From contig CAWGLN010000001.1 in NCBI GenBank assembly GCA_963823435.1, positions 1,116,001-1,180,000 on the forward strand: a stretch of 64,000 nt of DNA. Direction: 5' to 3'. Shown in pieces: positions 31,771 to 42,100 of the stretch. The notes under the pieces were generated by a model, which saw nothing but the letters and a program-made list of their open reading frames with translations, did no database searches and was not told where the DNA came from. The DNA is from CAKZML01 sp963823435 (GTDB taxonomy: Bacteria > Pseudomonadota > Gammaproteobacteria > Steroidobacterales > BM003). The position numbers and the translations under genes were made by a program. Position 1 is the stretch's first letter, and each line of letters opens with the position of its first letter.

Positions 31771-33144
31771 ATGAAACGTGTTTATAGCTTGATATGGGCT
31801 TGTTCATTGCTGGTATTGGCCGGTTGCGACGGCGGTGGCTCGAGCACAGCCGTAGGCACCGGGGACTGTTCGGTGACGGGGCAGAATGCCACCATCAAGG
31901 CCACCCTGCAGGACTGGTACCTGTTCTACCCTCAACTACGAAATTCCGATCCGGCCGCATTCGCGGACATCAAGAGTTTCCTTGCAGACATGGTGTCGGA
32001 GGTCATTCCTGCCGATCGATTCAGCTATGTGCAGTCCCAGCAGCAAGAAGACGAGGCCCAGTCCGCGACCTACGCAGGTTTTGGATTTGTTGTCGGAGTA
32101 CTTCCGGGCAATGACGTGCGATTGCTTGATGTGTACGGTGAATTTCCTGATGAATTGCAGACGCCGACCTCAACGGCAGGGCTGAAGCGCGGTTACAGGA
32201 TCATTGCAATTGAGGGGGTGTCCACCGACGAGATCATTGCGTCGAGACCGGCGGGCACCACCGAACTCCAGGCAATTATTGCGGCCCTTGGTCCTCGTGA
32301 TCCCGGCGTCACGCTGCAAATGGACTTGCTGGACAATCAAGGCATGGCAGTTGCGGTGACTATGACCAAGGAAGTCATCCAGTTTTCTACGGTAGCCCTC
32401 TACAAGGTGTTTAACCTTAGCGGCAAGATCACCGGCTACCTGAATTTCCGGTCTTTCGCCAATCCCTCTTTTGTCGAATTGAATGAGGCGTTTGCCTATT
32501 TCAAGGCGCAGGGCGTAACCAACCTGGTACTGGATTTTCGTTATAACGGCGGTGGACTGGTTTCCGTGGCTGAGTACCTGGGTGATCTGCTGCTGGGTAA
32601 CGTGGTTCCCGGGCAAGTCTTCTACCAGATGATTTTCAACGATAAACACTCCAACCAAAACTCCACAGGTTTTGTGGCCCAGGATGCTTCCAGCCTGCCG
32701 GACCTGGAGAGGGTGGTGTATATCACGACAGCGAAGACGGCATCGGCCAGCGAGTTGATACTCAATGGCACCCTGGGCTACGCACCCCAGGTGCAGACCG
32801 CCAGCGTGGGAGCTATCAGCTATGGCAAGCCCGTGGGATCCTACGGGTTTTCCTTCTGTGACCAGGTCCTCAGGCCCACCACCTTCCGGGTGGCAAATGC
32901 CCAGGGCGACAGTGATTATTTCGACGGATTCACGCCCACCTGTGCCGCCGACGATAATCCTGACTACGCATTCGGCGATGACGCGGAAGATTCGCTGTCG
33001 GCGGCCCTGGGCTGGATAGATACCGGCGCCTGCCCGGCAGCGGTCAAGGTGCCGGCGTCCCCCATGGTCCAGGCATGGAAGGATTACCTTTCGCAGCAGT
33101 CCAGGACGATCCCTTACGGGGACTTTGTGCAATACTATCAGTAG
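31771..33144 (+). CDS. S41 (C-terminal-processing-type) peptidase lipoprotein
   Basis: ATG 31771 starts a lipoprotein signal (MKRVYSLIWACSLLVLAGC); ATG 31765 and TTG 31762 are alternatives. A helical N-terminal region (LQDWYLFYPQL) is followed by a PDZ-like domain (LKRGYRIIAIEGVS), then the tail-specific protease core. The core has NLVLDFRYNGGGLVSVAEYL, a serine in TAKTASASELILNG and a Lys in SYGKPVGSYGF, placed as the Ser-Lys dyad of S41 proteases. About 457 residues. It is expected to be a membrane-tethered periplasmic or cell-surface protease. The gene stands between folK and the convergent folM-like gene and ends at the large palindrome. Confidence 0.85.
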   Translation: MKRVYSLIWACSLLVLAGCDGGGSSTAVGTGDCSVTGQNATIKATLQDWYLFYPQLRNSDPAAFADIKSFLADMVSEVIPADRFSYVQSQQQEDEAQSATYAGFGFVVGVLPGNDVRLLDVYGEFPDELQTPTSTAGLKRGYRIIAIEGVSTDEIIASRPAGTTELQAIIAALGPRDPGVTLQMDLLDNQGMAVAVTMTKEVIQFSTVALYKVFNLSGKITGYLNFRSFANPSFVELNEAFAYFKAQGVTNLVLDFRYNGGGLVSVAEYLGDLLLGNVVPGQVFYQMIFNDKHSNQNSTGFVAQDASSLPDLERVVYITTAKTASASELILNGTLGYAPQVQTASVGAISYGKPVGSYGFSFCDQVLRPTTFRVANAQGDSDYFDGFTPTCAADDNPDYAFGDDAEDSLSAALGWIDTGACPAAVKVPASPMVQAWKDYLSQQSRTIPYGDFVQYYQ

Positions 33145-33159
33145 ACCTTTTGCTCAGCT

Positions 33160-33195
33160 AAAGACCGAGGGCGCCCGCGGGCGCCCTCGGTCTTT
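33160..33195. terminator. 36-bp perfect palindrome, bidirectional terminator
   Basis: Two 18-base arms (33160-33177 and 33178-33195) are exact reverse complements with no spacer: AAAGACCGAGGGCGCCCG and its complement. The GC core with A3/T3 ends lies between two convergent stop codons and can form a strong hairpin in either transcript. The T-tract is short for a classical intrinsic terminator. Confidence 0.7.
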
Positions 33196-33216
33196 CAGCC
33201 GCCGACATCTGTTCGG

Positions 33217-33966
33217 CTACCAGCCCAGGCTGCGACCACCGTCCACCGCCAGTATCTGGCCCGTGACATAAGGCGCCTCGCAAATATAGAACATGGCGGC
33301 CCGGGCGATGTCCTCGGGTGAACCGCAGCGACCCAATGCGGTCTCGCCAATGATCTTGTCCCGGGTGGCCTGTGGCAATTCCGCCTCCGGCCACAGGATG
33401 GCGCCAGGCGCAATTCCGTTGACCCGTACGTCGGGTCCCAACTCCTTGGCCAGGCTCATGGTCAACATGGACAGACCCGCCTTGGCTACGCAGTAAACCG
33501 TGTGCTCGCGCAGGGGACGACGGGCATGGATATCCACGATATTCAGGATCAGTCCCCGGCGTTTTGCCAATACCGGGGCCAGGGCCTGGGAAAGAAACAG
33601 CGGTGCTTTCAGGTTGGTACCGATCAGGTCGTCCCATTGATGCTCGGTGATACTGCCTGGCGGTGTCGGATAGAAGCTGCTGGCGTTATTGATCAACACG
33701 TCCAGGCCCCCATAGGCGTGTTCTGCCTGCTTTGCCGCCAGATCAAGCGCGTGCATGTCCAGCAAGTCTGCCTGAACCAGGACCACCGAGCCGGGGCGCT
33801 TTGACTGCAACTCGTCGGCCAGTGCCTGGGCCTGTTCCTCCGAATTGTGATAGTGCAACACCAGACTGGCGCCGGCGTCATGCAGCACCCTGGCCATGAC
33901 AGCACCCAGGCGCCTGGCTCCCCCGGTTATAAATACTGTTTTCTCAGACAGTGGCTTATGACTCAT
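33217..33966 (-). CDS. folM: Pteridine reductase / dihydromonapterin reductase-like SDR (FolM-type)
   Basis: The 249-residue SDR starts at ATG 33966 behind AGGAAA. It shows VFITGGARRLG (cofactor loop), LINNASSFYPTP (the pteridine-reductase signature), the catalytic set NIVDIHARRP...YCVAK, and DGGRSLGW at the end. The Arg-rich cofactor loop indicates NADPH. It would reduce dihydromonapterin or folate-type pterins to the tetrahydro form. Its position next to folB-folK supports a pterin role, though it is on the other strand with its own promoter. Confidence 0.85.
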   Translation of the reverse strand: MSHKPLSEKTVFITGGARRLGAVMARVLHDAGASLVLHYHNSEEQAQALADELQSKRPGSVVLVQADLLDMHALDLAAKQAEHAYGGLDVLINNASSFYPTPPGSITEHQWDDLIGTNLKAPLFLSQALAPVLAKRRGLILNIVDIHARRPLREHTVYCVAKAGLSMLTMSLAKELGPDVRVNGIAPGAILWPEAELPQATRDKIIGETALGRCGSPEDIARAAMFYICEAPYVTGQILAVDGGRSLGW

Positions 33967-34266
33967 CTGGGTTTCCTGTACCTGGTGTCTGGGTGATAGC
34001 GACTCATTGAGAGGGTCTTGTATAGGGTACCCCAGGCCAAACGGCAATGACCTGGTTAATTGGATCAATCTTGCCTGAAGGCAGGCAATATTTTGTTGTC
34101 CACGACTGTAATCCAGGCGATAAATTCACATGGTAAATTGGATGAACCCGGCAAGTTCCTGGTGCGCAGTTGGCCTGGCTGTGCGCGTCGACGGGCGGGT
34201 CTTCTGGAATATGAGCAGTGCAGGCAGTAGAGTACCGGGGCTGTTTTTCACATCAGGCCAGATCCC

Positions 34267-35466
34267 GTGAGTGATCCATCAGAACAGGATAATTCCAGCT
34301 GGAGTTTGCCGGCGCCGGATGCGCATGCGCTGGCCCATAGCAGGCGACTGGAAGATCACGTACGCCAGGTGATGGACGCGTCCGGTGGCAGTATCCCGTT
34401 TTCCCGATTTATGGAATTGGCCCTGTATGCGCCGGGTCTGGGGTATTACAGTGCCGGCGCCACCAAGTTTGGTGAGCAGGGCGACTTTGTAACAGCGCCA
34501 GAGATTTCCCCCCTGTTTTCCCGCTGCCTGGCCGGCCAGGTGGCCCAGGTGCTGGAGGAACTCGACGGTGGAGACGTGTTCGAACTGGGTGCCGGGTCGG
34601 GTGTCATGGCGGCAGATATCCTTGAGGAACTGGATCACCTGGGCAGGTTGCCGCACCGTTACCTGATCCTGGAAGTCAGTGCCGACTTGCGCCAGCGACA
34701 ACAAGCGCTGTTGGCGGAGCGGGTGCCCGGGCTGTTGCACAGGGTTGCATGGCTGGACGAGCTGCCGCCCGGTTTGGAAGGTGTGATTCTTGCCAACGAA
34801 GTCCTGGACGCCTTGCCGGTGGAGAGGTTCCGCATTGAGTCCGATGGTCTGGCCGCACAGGCTGTTCACTGGTCGGGGGACGGTTTTGCCTGGCAGCCCG
34901 CACCGGCAAGCGATACCTTGCAGCGGGAGTGGCAGCGCATCAGCGCCGGCTTACCCGCCACGCCGGAAACCGGATTTACCTCGGAAATATGCTTGCAGCT
35001 TGGACCGTGGTTGCAGACCGTGGACCAATCACTGTCCAGGGGCATGATGCTGTTGATCGATTACGGTCTGCCCCGGTCCCAGTACTACCATCCCCAGCGT
35101 AGCGACGGCACCTTGATATGCCACTACCGCCAGCGCGCCCATCCCGATCCGTTTCGGCATGTGGGTATCCAGGACATTACTGCCTGGGTGGATTTCACCC
35201 GGGTCGCAGAAGCGGCGGTCGATCTTGGGTTGGAAATAATGGGCTTTGCGACCCAGGCCCATTTTCTTGCTGCCGCTGGTATCGAGTTGCTGCTTCAGCG
35301 CGCGCCAGCCGACACCGCCCGTCAACAGCTGGACCTGGCAGCCCAGGTACGCAAGTTGTTACTGCCAGGTGAAATGGGCGAGCGGTTCAAGGTTATCGGT
35401 TTGTCTCGAGGCATGACTGGCTGCATCTCGGGTTTCGGCTTGCATGATTTGACTCATACCCTGTGA
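34267..35466 (+). CDS. SAM-dependent methyltransferase, MidA/NDUFAF7 family (COG1565)
   Basis: GTG at 34267 starts a 399-residue protein. FSRFMELALYAPGLGYYS and FGEQGDFVTAPEISPLFSR are the hallmark N-terminal blocks. VFELGAGSGVMAADILEEL is the SAM-binding motif, and ILANEVLDALPVERF and MMLLIDYGLPRSQYYHP follow. The mitochondrial relative methylates an arginine of complex I subunit NDUFS2. In bacteria the target is not established. The gene lies beside folM and uppP as in other gammaproteobacteria. Confidence 0.88.
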   Translation: MSDPSEQDNSSWSLPAPDAHALAHSRRLEDHVRQVMDASGGSIPFSRFMELALYAPGLGYYSAGATKFGEQGDFVTAPEISPLFSRCLAGQVAQVLEELDGGDVFELGAGSGVMAADILEELDHLGRLPHRYLILEVSADLRQRQQALLAERVPGLLHRVAWLDELPPGLEGVILANEVLDALPVERFRIESDGLAAQAVHWSGDGFAWQPAPASDTLQREWQRISAGLPATPETGFTSEICLQLGPWLQTVDQSLSRGMMLLIDYGLPRSQYYHPQRSDGTLICHYRQRAHPDPFRHVGIQDITAWVDFTRVAEAAVDLGLEIMGFATQAHFLAAAGIELLLQRAPADTARQQLDLAAQVRKLLLPGEMGERFKVIGLSRGMTGCISGFGLHDLTHTL

Positions 35467-35567
35467 GTCACTCGGTGGGGTACCGGCACGACGCGGTTCG
35501 CGCCAGCGTCGTGTTTTTGCGGTAATCTGCCGCCACAGGCGGAGCCTGGGGGAGTCACACTCGAGCC

Positions 35568-36365
35568 ATGGATATTTACCACGCAATCTTGCTGGCGCTG
35601 CTACAGGGCCTGACAGAATTCCTGCCCATTTCCAGTTCCGGGCACCTGATCCTGCTGCCCCGGTTGATGGATTGGCCGGACCAGGGCCTGGCTTTTGACG
35701 TCGCGGTTCACGTCGGAACCCTGACCGCGGTGCTGATCTATTTCCGGCAGGATTTGCTGCTACTCGCCCGTGCCTGGTTTGGCTCGCTGCACACGCGCAA
35801 ACTGGATCAGCATTCCCGCCTGGCCTGGGGCGTATTGCTGGGTACCATCCCGGTTGGTCTTGCCGGTTTGCTCATGAACGGCACGCTTTCCACAGCGCTA
35901 CGGGATCCGACGGTAATTGCGGCTACCACGATCATTTTTGGTGTACTCCTGGGTGTTGCTGACTGGCTTGGCAAGCGTAGCCGGGATGAACACAGCCTCG
36001 GTTTCAAGGACGTGATGCTGATAGGTCTGGCACAGGCGGTCGCCCTGGTGCCCGGAACATCGCGCTCCGGGATCACTATGACAGCCGGTCTGCTGCTGGG
36101 TCTTACCCGTGAGGCGGCCGCGCGGTTTTCATTCCTGTTGTCTATCCCGGTAATCGTTCTGGCTGGCGGCATGGAGGGGCTGGAACTGATGGGCTCCGTC
36201 GCCACGGTGGATTGGACCGCCCTGTTGGTCGGGGTGTTCACCTCGGCGATAGCCGCCTGGCTTTGCATTCATTTTTTCCTGAAACTTATCGGTCGGACAG
36301 GTATGTGGCCCTTCGTTCTCTACCGGCTTTTTCTGGGTGCGGTTATCCTGGTTGCCTTGCGCTAG
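35568..36365 (+). CDS. uppP: Undecaprenyl-diphosphatase UppP (BacA)
   Basis: The 265-residue polytopic membrane protein carries LQGLTEFLPISSSGHLIL, with the catalytic Glu/Ser/His cluster, near the N-terminus, and LVPGTSRSGITMTAGLLLGL as the second active-site loop. About eight hydrophobic helices are visible and the length is typical. It hydrolyses undecaprenyl pyrophosphate to the monophosphate so the lipid carrier can be reused in peptidoglycan and O-antigen synthesis. GGGGGAG lies about 12 bases before the ATG. Confidence 0.95.
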   Translation: MDIYHAILLALLQGLTEFLPISSSGHLILLPRLMDWPDQGLAFDVAVHVGTLTAVLIYFRQDLLLLARAWFGSLHTRKLDQHSRLAWGVLLGTIPVGLAGLLMNGTLSTALRDPTVIAATTIIFGVLLGVADWLGKRSRDEHSLGFKDVMLIGLAQAVALVPGTSRSGITMTAGLLLGLTREAAARFSFLLSIPVIVLAGGMEGLELMGSVATVDWTALLVGVFTSAIAAWLCIHFFLKLIGRTGMWPFVLYRLFLGAVILVALR

Positions 36366-36765
36366 TCCGTGCCGCCGACACCGGTGGCTGTGGTTTGCGC
36401 AAAGGCAGGAAAGAGACTGGTTGGCGTGGGCTGAAAGGTCGGTGGCCTTCAGCTCTTGAGTGTACTCGAAAGCCCGATTTTTCAGGCACTTGCGATCCAA
36501 TCATGGCGGTGCTGTGGCAACTACGAATTGGCTTGCTGTCAAATATAGCTTATTGATTTGCATAGAGTATTAGGTATCTCTTATATTAAGCGTCTTCAAC
36601 CACATAGCGTAGCCCAGGCGCTCGTGAGGCGGCCCACAGGGACGGTGGCAATGCTCGCGGATGTTGCAACGTTCTTTTGATGCCCAGCCGGCCCGACTCC
36701 GCGCGTGTCGGGTTTTGTACGGTTGACTGTCTCGCCCGGGCGAGGCCAGAGGAGAAGAAACGACA
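36366..36765. other. Intergenic region upstream of the second efflux operon
   Basis: No gene is supported in these 400 bases. The middle is AT-rich and contains the promoter-like pair described separately. The last 100 bases before the outer-membrane-factor gene are a GC-rich leader with AGAGGAGAAG close to the start. Confidence 0.5.
36558..36587 (+). promoter_or_regulatory. Candidate sigma-70 promoter for the second efflux operon
   Basis: TTGCAT (36558-36563) and TATATT (36582-36587) are separated by 18 bases in the AT-rich part of the gap. The -10 box matches five of six consensus positions, the -35 only three. It would leave a leader of about 170 bases. Confidence 0.4.
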
Positions 36766-38091
36766 ATGAAACACCGATTCCGATCAGCGAACATGACCAG
36801 AAAGATTCCCGGGGTGCTTGTGTTGCTGACCCTGCTCCTGGTGACAACTACGGCCAGGCCGGAAAACCTGGCGCAGGCCTGGCAGCTCGCACTGGATACC
36901 GACCTGGCCCTGCAATCTGCCCACTCCCAGGTCGAGGCGGCCGAGTCGGATCTTGCCGCGGCCAAGTCCCGGCGTTATCCAGTGCTTTCGGCCAACGGGA
37001 GTATCACCCGTATGGATGAAACCCCGGCCTTTGATTTCGGGGCCGCCGGGATTCCGGTGCAACTGCCGCTATACACCGGCTCCAGCATGACGGCGACGGA
37101 TGCCATGATCAGTGTGCCGCTGTTCACGTCGGGCGCATTGAGCAACGGGATTGCTGCTGCGGAGGGTGGCCTGGGCTCGAGCAGACACCAGGCGCGCGCG
37201 GTAGCCATGGATACCAAGCTGGCGATCGCCAATGCGTATATCAATGTATTGCGCTCGGAAAGCGCGTTGAAGGTAGCGCAGAGCAATCTGATGAGCCTCC
37301 AGGCCCATGCCAGGGACGTAGAAGATATGTTTAATGCCGGCCTGGTGCCGCGCAACGATTACCTGTCGGCCCAGGTGGCGCTGGCTGATGCCAGCCAGCG
37401 CAATTTGCAGGCAACCAACCAGCTCGATATTGCCCGCGCCGCCTACAATCGCGGAGTGGGCAGGGAGTTGCAGGCGCCGGTGAGCCTGGATGGTGGAGTA
37501 CCGTTGATCGGTCTGGATTTTGGCGCCGAGGATCTGGAGTCCTTGTCGGCTCTGGCGCTGCAACAACGACCGGAGCTGGCCGGAATACAGGACGGAGCAT
37601 CCGCCCTGCGTGCCCAGGCCAAGGCGGAGAAGGCTCGAGGCCTGCCCCAGGTGGCGCTGACCGGCGGCTATACCTATCTGGATAACCAGTTTCTTAATCA
37701 GGAAGACTTCTGGATGGTAGGCGTGGGTGTGCACTGGGATTTGTTTGACAGTGGGCGCACCCGCCATGCGGCCGATGCCCTGTCCCGACGAGCACGGGCG
37801 GCAAGCCAGAGTCGGGGCAATATGGAGAGCCTGATCGCGTTGCAGGTTCGCCAGTCCTGGCTGGAACAAGAGGAGGCGGCGCAGCGCTTGAAAGTGGTCG
37901 CGCGCGCGGTCGAGCAATCCCAGGAAAACCTCAGGGTAGTGCGTGACCGATATCGCAATGGTGAGGGTACAAACACCGAGGTGCTGGAGGCTCAGAATTT
38001 GAGCAACCTGAGTCAACAGAATTACGACAACGCCAGATACGATATCGAATTGTCGCGCATCCGGCTGGCCCGGGCCGTGGGCCTGTTATGA
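36766..38091 (+). CDS. TolC-family outer-membrane efflux protein
   Basis: About 441 residues, with a signal peptide and no lipobox (LVLLTLLLVTTTARP), followed by ENLAQAWQLALDTDLALQSA and the repeated long-helix and strand pattern of TolC proteins. Repeat features include RRYPVLSANGSI, RNDYLSAQVALADASQRNLQ, LPQVALTGGYTYLDNQF and the C-terminal RYRNGEGTNTEVLEAQNLSN. ATG 36766 follows AGAGGAGAAG; ATG 36793 is possible. It forms the outer-membrane duct. Its stop overlaps the adaptor frame, and the operon order here is duct, adaptor, pump, unlike the first efflux operon. Confidence 0.88.
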   Translation: MKHRFRSANMTRKIPGVLVLLTLLLVTTTARPENLAQAWQLALDTDLALQSAHSQVEAAESDLAAAKSRRYPVLSANGSITRMDETPAFDFGAAGIPVQLPLYTGSSMTATDAMISVPLFTSGALSNGIAAAEGGLGSSRHQARAVAMDTKLAIANAYINVLRSESALKVAQSNLMSLQAHARDVEDMFNAGLVPRNDYLSAQVALADASQRNLQATNQLDIARAAYNRGVGRELQAPVSLDGGVPLIGLDFGAEDLESLSALALQQRPELAGIQDGASALRAQAKAEKARGLPQVALTGGYTYLDNQFLNQEDFWMVGVGVHWDLFDSGRTRHAADALSRRARAASQSRGNMESLIALQVRQSWLEQEEAAQRLKVVARAVEQSQENLRVVRDRYRNGEGTNTEVLEAQNLSNLSQQNYDNARYDIELSRIRLARAVGLL

Positions 38092-38105
38092 ACAGGGAGA
38101 AAAAA

Positions 38106-39185
38106 ATGCATTTTTCATCTACCGCCCGCCTGGCATTGGTATGCGTCGCTGCGCCTGGCTTGCTGGCGTTGGGTTACGGCATTCAGGCCCGGGCCGCTGA
38201 AACCTATCCCTTCCAGCTCACCGAGGCTGTCTACGAGATCGCGCCCAGGGAGCGAATCTGGGACGGCTCGGTAGAAGCGGTCAATGAGGCCACGGTGTCG
38301 GCCCAAACCTCCGGTCGCGTGACGGAGATTCTTGTGGACTTAAATGATTTCGTCGAGGCAGGCGCGGTCATTGTCCGCCTGACGGATAAGGAACAGCGCT
38401 CGGCCTTGAAGAGCGCAGAGGCGGGTTTACAGGAAGCCCGGGCCCGCGCCAGCGAGGCGGCATCAGATTTCGCGCGCATACAGGAAATGTTCAAGAATGA
38501 AACTGTCTCCCGCGCGCGTATGGACCAGGCGCGTGCCAACCACGAATCTGCCATGGCCAGGGAGGCATCTGCACAGGCCGGCGTGGTCGCCGCCCGGGAA
38601 CAACTGGACTACACCGTGGTGCGCGCGCCCTACGCCGGTATCGTATCCAGACGTCATGTCGAACCAGGTGAAAGCGTGGCGCCGGGGCAGCCCTTGATGA
38701 CCGGTGTGTCCCTGCAGCAACTTCGGGTAAATGTCGATGTACCCCAGAGCATGGTGGACGCCATTCGCCAGATTGGTAAGGCCACCGTACATCACGGCGA
38801 GATCGATATCCCTGCCGACAGCATTACGTTTTCTCCGGTGGCCGATGCCGCCAGTAACACCTTCAGGGTGCGTGTGAACCTGCCCCAGACCGAGGTGGTG
38901 CTGTATCCGGGCATGTTCGTGAAAGTGGGATTTGTGGTCGGGGAAACTCATCGCTTGTTAATCCCCGCCCCGGCCCTTCTGCGTCGCAGTGAACTGACTG
39001 CCGTGTACGTGGTGGACGGAAAGGGCGGAATCACCTTGCGTCAGGTCAGGGTGGGCCGTGCTTACGGAGACCGTATCGAAATTCTCGCGGGTCTTGAGGA
39101 GCACGAAATTCTTGCGCTGGACACCGTGCAAGCCGGAATTTACCTGAAGCAGTACCGCGCCCGGGGAGTCGACCATGGGCGATGA
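38106..39185 (+). CDS. RND efflux periplasmic adaptor (HlyD/AcrA-type)
   Basis: I chose ATG 38106 because AGGGAG lies seven bases before it. ATG 38088, overlapping the previous stop, is in frame but has no ribosome-binding site. A hydrophobic signal (LALVCVAAPGLLALGYG) ending QARA is followed by WDGSVEAVNEATVSAQTSGR (first lipoyl half), a coiled hairpin (EAGLQEARARASEAASDFAR), YTVVRAPYAGIVSRRHVEPG (second lipoyl half) and the beta-barrel. About 359 residues. It overlaps the pump start by 11 bases. It should bridge pump and duct. Confidence 0.85.
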   Translation: MHFSSTARLALVCVAAPGLLALGYGIQARAAETYPFQLTEAVYEIAPRERIWDGSVEAVNEATVSAQTSGRVTEILVDLNDFVEAGAVIVRLTDKEQRSALKSAEAGLQEARARASEAASDFARIQEMFKNETVSRARMDQARANHESAMAREASAQAGVVAAREQLDYTVVRAPYAGIVSRRHVEPGESVAPGQPLMTGVSLQQLRVNVDVPQSMVDAIRQIGKATVHHGEIDIPADSITFSPVADAASNTFRVRVNLPQTEVVLYPGMFVKVGFVVGETHRLLIPAPALLRRSELTAVYVVDGKGGITLRQVRVGRAYGDRIEILAGLEEHEILALDTVQAGIYLKQYRARGVDHGR

Positions 39186-42100
39186 AGGAAAACTGGGGTT
39201 CTCCGGCCGCCTGGCGGCCAGGTTCCAGGAGTCGCCCATTACGCCACTGCTGGCGCTGACCGGTCTGTTGCTGGGCTTGTTCGCATCGGGTATCACGCCA
39301 CGTGAGGAAGAACCGCAAATCGATGTGACCTTCGCCAATATCTTTGTATCGTTTCCCGGCGCCAGTGCGGTCGAAGTCGAAAATCTGGTTTCGGGCAGGA
39401 TGGAGCAAATACTGGCTGAGGTTGAAGGGGTGGAACACACCTACTCGGTGTCCCGACCCGGCATGGCCATACTCACCGTGCAATTCGAGGTGGGGCAATT
39501 GCGCAACCCCGCTATCGTACGTTTGTACAACGCGGTCGAGTCCAATGACAACTGGCGGGCCCCGGGGCTGGGCATTATGCGACCGCTTATCAAGCCCAAG
39601 GGTATCGACGATGTACCCATTGTCTCGGTCACCTTGTGGACAGAGCAACCCGGGTTCGGCGCCCAGGAACTGCAGCGGGTGGCGCACACCATCGAAGCAG
39701 AGATCAAGCGTGTTCCCGGAACCCGCGATGTCTATACCATAGGCGGGCCGGACAACGTGGTGCACGTGGAACTGGACCCCCAGGCCATGGCTTCCTATGG
39801 CCTTTCGCTGGATGACCTGCGCGGAGCACTGAGCATGGGTAACGTGGTGGCGCAAGCCGGGTCGCTGGTGGCGAATAACCGCCAGGTTCCGGTTACCGCA
39901 GGAACCTTTCTGTCGAATGCCTCGGACATCGCCGAGCTGGTGGTCGGGGTGTACGACGGCAAACCGGTGTACTTGTCCGACGTCGCCAGCGTCAGCGCTG
40001 GACCCGATCAGCCCGAGCGCTATGTGTCTTTCGGTACCGGCCCCGGTGCGGCGGACAAATCTCTGCCAGTCGGGGTGATTGCCCCTGCGGTGACCCTGGC
40101 CATTGCCAAGAAACCCGGCACCAATGCGGTGGACATTGCTGACCAGGTCATTCAGCGTGTGGATCAGCTCAGGGGTGTGATGATCCCGGACCACGTAAAG
40201 ACAACGGTCACACGCAACTACGGACAGACCGCTGACGACAAAGCCAGCAAACTCATCCAGAAGCTGATCTTGGCAACCGCATCGGTGGTCCTGCTGATTG
40301 GCTTTACCCTGGGTTGGCGCGAAGCCGGGGTGGTAGGTATCGCGGTGATCCTGACCCTGGCGTTGACCCTGTTTGCCTCCTGGGCCTGGGGTTTCACTAT
40401 CAACCGGGTATCGTTGTTCGCCCTGATATTTTCTATCGGTATTCTGGTGGACGATGCCATCGTGGTGGTGGAGAACACACACCGGCACATGATGCTGGGG
40501 GCGGAAAGCCTGCGGGCGGCCATACCGCCGGCGGTGGACGAGGTGGGCGGACCGACCATCCTGGCTACCTTTACCGTGATAGCTGCTTTGCTGCCCATGG
40601 CCTTCGTTTCGGGCTTGATGGGTCCGTACATGAGCCCGATTCCCATCAACGCCAGCGCCGGTATGCTGCTGTCATTGGCGGTGGCCCTCACCGTGACCCC
40701 CTGGTTGAGTAATCACCTGCTCAGCACCGCACATGCGGGTGAGCATCGGGAAGACAAACTGCAGCAAAAGCTGGACGCGCTTTTCCGGAAGGTGATGACG
40801 CCATTGTTACGCGGCAGGGACGGGTCGGGCGCCCGCAAGCGCCTGTTGATCGGCGTAGTGCTGGCGATTGCCGTGGCGGTGGGTCTTGCCGGGGTGAAGC
40901 TGGTCGTCATGAAGATGCTGCCCTTTGATAACAAATCCGAATTCCAGGTGGTGGTGGATATGCCCGAGGGCGTGTCTTTGGAACAAACCTCCCGCGTACT
41001 GGATGAACTGGGTGAGTACTTGCGGGGCGTACCGGAAGTGACTGACTTCCAGACTTATGCCGGTACTGCATCGCCCATCAATTTCAACGGCCTGGTGCGT
41101 CAGTATTACCTGCGCGAGGGCGCCAACGTCGGCGACATCCAGGTCAACCTGCGGGACAAGCATCACCGCAGTCGATCAAGTCACGAAATCGCACTCGCAG
41201 TGCGTGCGCCACTGGTGGAAATAGGGCGCAAGTACGCGGCCTCGGTGAAGGTGGTGGAGGTACCACCGGGACCGCCGGTGCAGGCGCCGCTGGTAGCCGA
41301 GATTTACGGTCCGGACTACGCGGGACAGATGGCCCTGGCCGGGTCCATCCGTGAGCTGTTTGCCAATACCCCGGATATCGTGGATGTGGATGACAGCGTG
41401 GAATCCGACTCTCGGCGCCTGGTCATAGAGGTGGATCGGAACAAGGCAGCCCTGCTGGGTGTTAGCCAGGCCCAGGTAGCGGATGTGCTGACGGTTGCCC
41501 TGAGCGGGCAGGATGCCAGCTACATACATCAGGGTACGGAGAAATATCCCATCCCCGTACGTCTGGAAATGGCGGTGGCCGACAAGGCCACGCTGGACAG
41601 CCTGCTGATGTTGCAGGTGCCGTCTCGCGGTGGCCAGTTGGTGGCCCTATCGGAAGTGGTGAGCGTTCACGAGGACAGCTGGGAGAAAACCATCTATCAC
41701 AAGGACTTGCTCCCGGTGGTTTTTGTTACCGGTGATATGGCCGGCGAGCTGGATAGTCCGCTGTACGGGATGATGGATATTGCGTCTGCCATAAGCGCAC
41801 AAAAAACCGGTGGCGTGGAACTTGAGCAACGCTATATCTCGCAGCCTGACGATCAGTATTACTACAGCCTGAAGTGGGACGGCGAGTGGCAGATTACCTA
41901 CGAGACGTTTCGTGACATGGGTCTGGCCTACTCGGTGGGTCTGGTGCTGATCTACCTGCTGGTGGTTGTGCAGTTCAAGTCCTACTCGGTACCCCTGATC
42001 ATCATGGCGCCCATTCCCCTGACCATTATCGGTGTCATGCCCGGGCATGCCCTGCTGGGCGCCCAGTACACGGCTACCTCGATGATCGGCATGATTGCCC

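Noticed and set aside
32170..33132. 320-codon minus-strand frame
   Set aside because: Antisense to the S41 protease; no domain or ribosome-binding site.
39046..40488. 480-codon minus-strand frame rich in His and Gly
   Set aside because: Antisense to the intact RND pump; composition follows the complement of its codons.
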